Below are positions 22,002 through 28,123 of a DNA stretch of 28,123 nucleotides, one piece after another. The DNA is from Saccoglossus kowalevskii (taxonomy: Eukaryota > Hemichordata > Enteropneusta > Harrimaniidae), in the NCBI RefSeq assembly GCF_000003605.2, contig NW_003112982.1, forward strand, positions 45,068 through 73,190. The letters run 5' to 3'. The notes under the pieces are model-generated. The model had not been told where the DNA came from. It was given only the letters and a program-made list of their open reading frames with translations, and searched no databases. A program made the translations under genes and the position numbers. Within the stretch, counting starts at the first letter, position 1. Each line of letters begins with the position of its first letter.

Positions 22002-22123
22002 CACTCTCCCTTGCAGAGTATTTGTGACATAGGGAGCCACAGAGAGTCGTAACTAGTGGGGCGGTCCCATGGCGACCACATAGCTTAGCGATAAAAGACC
22101 AATAGTCTTTGCGACGGAGAATG
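22002..22123. mobile_element. 122-bp MITE, copy 1, with 9-bp target duplication
   Basis: The element starts CACTCTCCCTTGCAGAG and ends with the inverse-like TTGCGACGGAGAATG. It is bounded by a perfect 9-bp duplication TAGTTGATA (21993-22001 and 22124-22132). The reverse complement matches 23378-23498 along its whole length at roughly four bases in five. A 9-bp duplication suggests a Mutator-like family, though hAT (8 bp) is close. Confidence 0.82.
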
Positions 22124-22132
22124 TAGTTGATA

Positions 22133-23289
22133 TAGTCCAATCACCGATCGACACTGCCCAAGTTGATTGAAAGCTTCCTGATACTCAGTAACGTACAGTC
22201 ATTACTAAGATTAGGTACAGGGGGTTTACGTACGCCGCTATTGTTTTCGATGACAAATGAGCAATAATATAAATTACGCGATTTACAAAAGTTACTATGA
22301 AAACGAATCGATACGACTAAACATTAGATAAATCTTCCGCCAGTTTACGACGGATGAAGCACGTTCACATTTAGTGAAATGCGTCATCGTTTCTGTCACG
22401 TGTTAACGCGCTGTCAGAATGCCATTTCGTAAGTAACCACTTACGAGTAGAAATTGTTCTACATGTATTTCTATATTACCTACTGATATTTGTGATTTTA
22501 CTTATAGTATTAATGAATAGTATTGACAACTCAAAAAAGCAAGATTTTTTGTTTTCTATAAAAATGAGTATAGAATTAACAAAACTTTAAAATTCAGAGG
22601 GCAATTTTATATTGTTAGTGTACATGTATGATGTAATTACTATCGTAGTTGTGTGTACTTTATATTTGACGAGAATTGCATCACAGAACAGCGCATTCAC
22701 ATTGAAATCAGACTAGAATACACTCACAGTCATCAGACGATACACAAATCACGCCACACTCATTGTATTCATGGTTATTACACACACACAAAAGATTGTC
22801 TTTGTTGGAATCGTGCTATCGGCAAAATTGTTTTGAAGCCTTAATAAATAATGTATGCACTTTGATAAATGCAGAGGCTACCGTGACGGTATTTGCAAGA
22901 TATCCGTGATTAAATTACCAACTGAAAAAGGGCATATCGCCCGAAACGTGTGATTCGTTGAATAATTACCAAGAACTGTGACGATAACCGACTACCATTT
23001 TCTATATATTATTTTTATCAGTCCTATCAGTTTTTTTCTCCAATTCGTAACGTACTTCTTAGACTTGTTTTGTTTAGCGCGCACCGATACAAATTCGAAC
23101 AGCTAGGCATGATGGGATTCATTGTAGTGAAGACAAAATAATAACTTGAGTAGATGAATGGCACAATACTCCAGATTTCAACCAATACAACTCGTGAACG
23201 CCGTAACTTTGATTTGATTTTTGGCCATTTATTCAAAATTAAAAAAAAGCGTTGAACTAAGTTTTGTAGACAATATCTTAACACATGCT
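22133..23289. other. intergenic between transposons
   Basis: No gene. Holds the hammerhead-like core at 22922 and short CA-rich patches near 22780. Otherwise nothing recognised. Confidence 0.5.
22922..22947 (+). ncRNA. degenerate hammerhead-like core
   Basis: CTGAAAA, then a GGGC-ATATC-GCCC hairpin, then GAAAC. This is the order of the hammerhead ribozyme core (CUGANGA, stem II, GAAA) but with A in place of the essential G8. Stems I and III are weak (ACG...CGT after GAAA, CAA/TTG outside). Hammerheads are common in Penelope-like elements and retrozymes, so this may be a dead copy. Confidence 0.3.
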
Positions 23290-23293
23290 TTAA

Positions 23294-24787
23294 AGGGCGG
23301 TAGTCGTCGCGCCGCGCATGTGCGAGATATGGGTTTCATATAAACAAAGATGGCGATTTTGGCTACACCAACTAGTACATTCTCCGTCGCAGAGACTATG
23401 CGTCTTTTATCACTAAGCTAGGTAGTCGCCAGAGAACGTCCCACTAGTTGCAGCTCTCTGTGGCTCCCTAGGTCAAGAAGACTCTGCAAGGGAGAGTGCA
23501 ACAAGTACACACTGAGAGGTTACCAAGGTAACCAAGGTATTTTTTTGGTGTTTGGAAGGTATCGAAGGAGTCGCTGGCGGTAATTACTGCAAGTGGCGCC
23601 CAGGTAAAACTATCTATCAAGTCGACGATTTTGGTAATAGAAATTAAGTATCATCTAGCACCAAACGCGATGAAGATATTTTTGAAGATGCATAAAAGGT
23701 TTACCTTACAAAACCAGTCAGTATCAGCTCAGTACACACCTCGTCCGAGATTGTGAGTAACAAAATGAGGGTGCTGCGTCTTTTAACTCAATGTATATGT
23801 CGCAAAATCACGTGGTATGTTGATTATATTGGGGGCGTGCGCACTGGCATGTGAATGTCAGTAATAGTTCTTGGCCACATTTAGTATATTACGAGTTCTG
23901 GGCTTTCCACACACTGTAACTATGGTGTGATAAATTATTATTAATTATAGGATTTACATTTAATTTCATAAATTATTAAAAGACATACGCCAACTCGATA
24001 TACACGTCAGGTGTACTCAGTAGACAGGGCACGTGAATCATGATCATTACTTGAGATTGTTGACGTCATCATCATGGAGAGTAAGTTCACTGAACTGTGA
24101 TGTCATTTTCATTTTATCAGTTGTAATAATACGATTTAATTATATTTGTTTCTTTGATGTGAAGTTTACACGATTACGTACTTATTCTTAGGTGTTGCTA
24201 TTCATATTATATGTCAGTATTTTTGAAGTCGGGCACGACTTAATCTTATAAGGTGTGTGTGTGTTTGGGAGTGGACAACATTTCATCACATAAACGGATG
24301 TTTTGATTTTGATTAGTTTCTATTTGATTTGAAAGGTGGGGAGTGTGGGCGCTTAATGTCTAGTTTTTCACTTGGGTTCTTGTTTTGTGCACATGCAATT
24401 TTATATTTCTGTTATTTTTCTTATTTAAAAACAAAACAAAAACATTTCATCATACATCGGGATACTTCACACAGTTCAGCTGTAATCTCAGACTAGAATA
24501 CGCATAATAATATTTGAAATGTATGACAGAAGTGATTTCAATTATTTCTAGGTCAGACAGGAATGTATGGCTATGATTCACCGCTTTAAATATATCGGAA
24601 CGACATGCGCCGCTACCGGAAAATAAACGATATAACTTAGTCCCCCTACTCTAGAGGTCGCTCTACACTGGATTACTAACAGTTTATAAAAAAGCAAAAA
24701 CAACAGTTTTTATCCTATGTTATGTTTTGCGTCATAAAGAAAACCCTAGCCTGACATGTAAGCGTGACTAGCGACGACTACCGCCCT
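23294..24787. mobile_element. 1.5-kb non-autonomous DNA transposon with TTAA target duplication
   Basis: Both ends read AGGGCGGTAGTCGTCGC inward and are bounded by TTAA (23290-23293, 24788-24791). The left arm continues GCGCCGCGCATGTGCGAG and shares its first ~300 bp (minus the nested MITE) with the inverse of 26958-27249. No long ORF. TTAA duplication and AGGG ends fit Kolobok better than piggyBac (which starts CCC), but without a transposase this is inference. Confidence 0.75.
23378..23498. mobile_element. 121-bp MITE, copy 2, nested in a TTAA-type element
   Basis: Inverted orientation relative to copy 1. Ends are CATTCTCCGTCGCAGAG and CTCTGCAAGGGAGAGTG. It is flanked by CAACTAGTA (23369-23377) and CAACAAGTA (23499-23507), a 9-bp duplication with one difference. 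The related element at 26958-27249 has a single CAACGAGTA at the same place (27153-27161, complement) and no insert: an empty site. Confidence 0.82.
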
Positions 24788-25414
24788 TTAAAACAATGGA
24801 AATTATATTTGATTTGGGGCTTCCATGTAGGTTAATCTGTGATCCACTATTTAGGAATTGTGGTCAAACCAATAACTGATTTTATCATTTTTTGCTGAAG
24901 GTGTTCTGTATACTAGTATGATATAATGTTGGAATGCATTTTTAAATTTATTGTGACATACAAAATCTAGAATGGATCGAGAAATGATACGTGTAAACTT
25001 CAACGTCAAAAAATGTTGATGTCAATATTGTCATCTCTCCAGAACACACGAAATACGCCAGTGAGAGATGGCAAGTGTTATTATCACTGTGTTTGACTTC
25101 AATGATTGTGCATGGTCATTTACCAAAATAGTTACCGGGTACGACTATATATTGTTTCTATTGTAAAAGACAGTTCTGATAACATTGCTTATAGTTATCA
25201 GTCGATTGCTATCGCCACTTTGCCAAAGTTGTTGGAATTAATTTGTTTGAAACGATCAGTGGTTTGTATTACCATAACTGACTTTAAATTTGGTAACTAA
25301 GGCTAAAAAAATCGACTGATTTTGTTAAAACAATTATTGAATCGCCGTGCCTATGTACTTGGTAAAACTCTTAAAGCGAGAGGGTCATCACCTGCGCACG
25401 CGCGGGAATTGAGT

Positions 25415-25476
25415 CCCAAGCGACGATAACAACACACGCTAAAACCACAAAGGCTCGTGGGTAGACGCTTGTTTGT
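25415..25476. repeat. 62-bp direct repeat, copy 1 (pair at 25801-25862)
   Basis: CCCAAGCGACGATAACAACA ... GGGTAGACGCTTGTTTGT here and the near-identical CCCAAGTGATGATAACAACA ... GGGTAGACGCTTGTTTGT at 25801-25862, same orientation, each just inside one end of the 543-bp element. Confidence 0.8.
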
Positions 25477-25800
25477 GCATATTCAACAATGCGCGTAATC
25501 GAGTAGACGTCAGTAATTTTACGACTATCACGCATTTGTTTTTGGACTGTGTGAATTTCAAAGTAGGATGATGGTTAGAATCATGATTGATTAGCATGCA
25601 TTGACGGCAGAATAACACCCTGAGGGGGAAATGGCGCCCACTTTCAATGACGTCCGAGACATCTAGAAAACATGTACATGCACGTTGCGTAATATACTTT
25701 GTTTATTCAACGGAACCATTTCCATAATAAAAGTTCTACCGGACAAACCACCGGGACTCCATCCCGAAATATATGATCACAGTTAGTTTCGTGACAGATT

Positions 25801-25862
25801 CCCAAGTGATGATAACAACAAACGCTGAAAACGCAAAGGCTCATGGGTAGACGCTTGTTTGT
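25801..25862. repeat. 62-bp direct repeat, copy 2
   Basis: Partner of 25415-25476; differs at about eight positions and shares the last 18 bases exactly. Confidence 0.8.
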
Positions 25863-26329
25863 AAACAATGACACGCTATGGCCATCTGACGCATGCGCAG
25901 ATGACGACTCCCCCGCTTTAATATTTTGGTACAATTGTCAGCAGTGTTGAAATAAATGAGGCTCTGTTGCGTCAGCGTCAGTTGATGTTTCTATGATTGA
26001 GAATGAATTTAAACGTTGGTCTTAAACTGAATAATATGTACACTAATCTTATATTTTATGCAGACAATCTTGTATTCAAAGTTGGTGTTACCTTCTATTA
26101 AGGTTTTAAATACTCTTGTCCAAGTATGTGGGACTTACGCGAACGAATTTGACAATATATTCAATGTAAAAAACAACAGTTTGTATGTATATCCACCCTG
26201 CCTAAGTGCGATATTGTACCAAGACTGTTTCAGCCGAGGCAATCGTTTTTTTCGTAAATCGTGGTGAGATGCGAAATCATATACCACTGGTTGATTTGGC
26301 AGCATACCTATTACTTATTCGTAATATGC

Positions 26330-26640
26330 AGTGACGTTATGAAACCCGGGGCGGAAGACTTCCGAAAGGGGAATTCGGAGTGCGTTTGCGAAATAGATTT
26401 TACATGTCAGGCCACGCGTGCGTTATGAACCGATCGATCCAAAACCTGCCTTTCTTATTGGTTGGCAGCTTACAAATCATGCTACATTAGCATATTTATG
26501 ACAACTATAGAGGGCGCGGCAGAGGAGACCAGTCGTGATAATTTTGCGTCAACGCGGAAGATTCTACAAATTTGTTCTAAAGGAATTATCAATCAAATAA
26601 AACAATCAAATTGCATTGACTGGGTATCTATCTAGGTTAT
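26330..26640. other. ~310-bp segment interrupting the RT remnant
   Basis: RT-like peptide blocks stop near 26325 and resume near 26670. The sequence between is richer in G+C and contains CGGAAGACTTCCG (26352-26364), a palindrome of two ETS cores, and GGGGAATTC just after. It may be an insertion, but no terminal repeats or duplication are visible. Confidence 0.4.
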
Positions 26641-26957
26641 CGTGATTTTACTAAAGATGGTAAGATAATATCAGTATTAGAAAACAGTTAGTACGCGGAA
26701 TTTATGCTAGAGCTAATTTGTAGGTACGCCGGTTTGGTAAATGTTCTCTTGGCGCTAAGTGTCTGCCATTTCGTAGCCATTGCTCGAATTTTTATTGTAG
26801 TCATCCATGGTCAGATTTTACTAAAGCACTGGCAGATTTTCATCGAATTTGAGTACTCATAATAATGCATTCAGAATGTTATGTAAAGTATTCCATAGTT
26901 TTAACTCAAGTATTAGTCAACCTTATTCAACATTGTATGTCGATGACATCTATGTTA

Positions 26958-27249
26958 AGGGTAGTGGTCGTCGCGCTGCGCATGTGCGACGCTTGTGTTG
27001 ATAAACATTGATTTTCCCACAATCCAATGCGCTATTCTAATCGAAATCACAGGTATGAGGTTTGACCTGGACTATTAAGCGCCAGTGACTCCTTCGACAC
27101 TTTCCAATCACTTAAAAAAATACCTAATTAAAGCTAGATAATGTCTCGTTTGTACTCGTTGATCTGCGCAACAGTCAAAGTCGCCATATTTGTTCATATG
27201 GGTCCCAAATAAGTATCTCGCGCATGCGTGGCGCGACGACCCCCACCGT
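26958..27249. mobile_element. ~290-bp short relative of the 1.5-kb TTAA-type element
   Basis: Left end AGGGTAGTGGTCGTCGCGCTGC and right end the inverse of ACGGTGGGGGTCGTCGCGCC; both run into GCGCATG(T/C)GCGA. The interior, read on the minus strand, matches 23294-23600 (ATGGCGA(C/T)TTTG, GGTATTTTTTT, TCGAAGGAGTC(A/G)CTGGCG). Flanks TTAA/GTTA suggest an eroded TTAA duplication. No coding capacity. Confidence 0.7.
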
Positions 27250-27827
27250 TACGTTACGCAAGATGAGTTTTAGCATTTCTCAACGACTCAGGCAAAAAAC
27301 TAACTCTGTCTTAAACATTTATTGGAAAGTGATGTATATTTCAAATCATCTATGTGGAGTATGTAGTTTTATGTTTGTTTGTTTTTTATATGTGCTTCAC
27401 TAATAAACGTTAGTGATAATAATTGTGTATATACGTATGAAATAGTTATTTATTTGAATGTAAATTCTGTATACCCACTGAACAATGGAATGATAATTCA
27501 AATCAGGTAAGTTAAATTCATGGCAAAGAAAAACAAATAGCCACAAATTTTGAAAATAAAATATCGGATTTTTTTTTCAGTAATACGATAGGGAATTTTA
27601 ATTACTGCCAAATTAATAGATATTCTTCCATGTACCAATCCGACATATCCATGATAAATGATTTTCTCCGAGATTAGTGAGATTCCCCCGATGCGACCAA
27701 TCAAGTTAAAATCGTTTTTGAATTAATATTTGGTAATCGTTATAATAGCTTGACGTTCCGGACTGTTACCATGCATCAGTACATTCTAACATTGACAATC
27801 TGACCACTATTACTGAATTTATAAACA
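27250..27827. other. intergenic, no gene seen
   Basis: A/T-rich; only short ORFs without protein-like composition. Confidence 0.55.
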
Positions 27828-28034
27828 TCACTGTTTTTCTGTAAAACAGTATAGGATGTGTCGCTGAAAATTGGATAAATTCTGGTTGTTTTGATGTCTG
27901 GTAGTAAACGCTTCTGAACATAAATTTTCCTGATCTGTGAGTAATTCCAGTTCTCGAATAACAGAGGAAAAGGTAACCAGGCTTGTTTCCATGGAATCGA
28001 GGATTTTATCGTTATTCTCCATTATGGCTGCCTT
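27828..28034 (-). CDS. candidate exon of an unrecognised gene entering from the right
   Basis: An ATG at 28022 in good context (A at -3, G at +4) opens 64 codons ending in TAA at 27828. An acceptor-like TTTCTTTTTTAAAACAAAG precedes it, and the frame stays open through GCA GCC ATA into the ATG. The first half (ILDSMETSLVTFSSVIRELE) is helical and looks more protein-like than other short ORFs here. I recognise no family. It could be a terminal exon or chance. Confidence 0.22.
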   Translation of the reverse strand, partial: KAAIMENNDKILDSMETSLVTFSSVIRELELLTDQENLCSEAFTTRHQNNQNLSNFQRHILYCFTEKQ

Positions 28035-28123
28035 TGTTTTAAAAAAGAAATGAGTAAACCCTTAAATGTGGCCTTTTCTTTTTGTGTGTGTGTGAGATAC
28101 GTCAATCGTTTGCTGTAAGTTTA

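Larger units (their letters stand above)
25375..25917. mobile_element. 543-bp TTAA-type element inserted in a retrotransposon
   Basis: Bounded by TTAA (25371-25374, 25918-25921). The ends are inverted and imperfect: AGCGAGAGGGTCATCACCTG inward from the left, AGCGGGGGAGTCGTCATCTG from the right, both followed by a GCGCAYGCG-like stretch. It contains two 62-bp direct repeats (25415-25476, 25801-25862). The flanks on either side are parts of one reverse transcriptase, so it inserted into that element. Confidence 0.7.
25012..26935 (+). pseudogene. broken non-LTR retrotransposon reverse transcriptase
   Basis: Translated blocks in order match the RT of APE-type non-LTR elements. 25012-25131: PEHTKYASERWQVLLSLCL then MIVHGHLPK. 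25150-25300, one frame over: IVSIVKDSSDN, then SIAIATLPKLLELICLKR, the NYRPIA...K..E block, then TDFKFGN. After the 543-bp insert, 26010-26068: NVGLKLNN then FYADN, the YADD catalytic box with the second Asp lost. 26080-26215, frame shifted: LVQVCGTYANEFDNIFNVK. 26270-26325: IPLVDLAAYL. 26670-26935: IRKQLVRGIYARANL, VRRFGKCS, PFRSHCSNFYCSHPWSDFT, NNAFRMLCKV. Several frameshifts and stops make it dead. Blocks between 25300 and 26010 (palm) are absent, and 26330-26640 shows nothing RT-like. Clade not resolved (CR1/L2-like is possible). Confidence 0.8.

Noticed and set aside
24061-24085. CRE (TGACGTCA) followed by ATG GAG A and a GTAAGT donor on the plus strand
   Set aside because: It lies inside a TTAA-bounded transposon and no following exon could be found; most likely chance.

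Overview
The window is AT-rich animal nuclear DNA: a multi-exon gene with GT-AG introns, long repeat-rich intergenic stretches, decayed transposons and one 240-base assembly gap. It suggests an invertebrate metazoan. The phylum cannot be fixed from sequence alone; a marine deuterostome or lophotrochozoan would fit the gene and repeat content.

The one gene I can reconstruct is on the minus strand. Its coding region runs from 18559 down to 12718 in 14 exons whose splice phases all agree, giving 2265 nt and a 754-residue protein. It is a TNIP/ABIN homologue (TNFAIP3-interacting protein), a coiled-coil, polyubiquitin-binding brake on NF-kappaB signalling. It has an ABIN homology domain 1 (residues ~378-500), a UBAN motif (DFxxERxxRE, ~540-553), a second UBAN-like copy 42 residues later, and a C-terminal CCHC zinc finger of the NEMO/optineurin/ABIN (NOA) type split between the last two exons. 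A non-coding first exon ends at a strong donor at 19772. Above it lies a plausible promoter with an NRF-1 site, a palindromic kappaB site and a STAT/ETS-like site. Two more exact kappaB sites and two near-matches sit in the first intron, suggesting NF-kappaB controls its own inhibitor here.

Region by region: 1-12436 is intergenic, with no credible gene but several dispersed repeats (a 40-bp block in four copies, a long degraded duplication, and a direct/inverted repeat cluster at 9.1-9.5 kb). 12437-12706 is a perfect-TIR MITE-like hairpin a few bases past the stop codon. 12718-19910 is the TNIP gene and promoter; a 438-bp TIR element lies in one intron and the sequence gap in another. 19950-22000 is largely featureless.

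22002-27250 is a transposon graveyard. It holds two copies of a ~122-bp MITE with 9-bp target duplications, one of them nested inside a 1.5-kb element bounded by TTAA. There are two further elements of TTAA type and a broken non-LTR retrotransposon reverse transcriptase (about 25012-26935) split by one of them. A weak candidate exon lies at the right edge (27828-28034).
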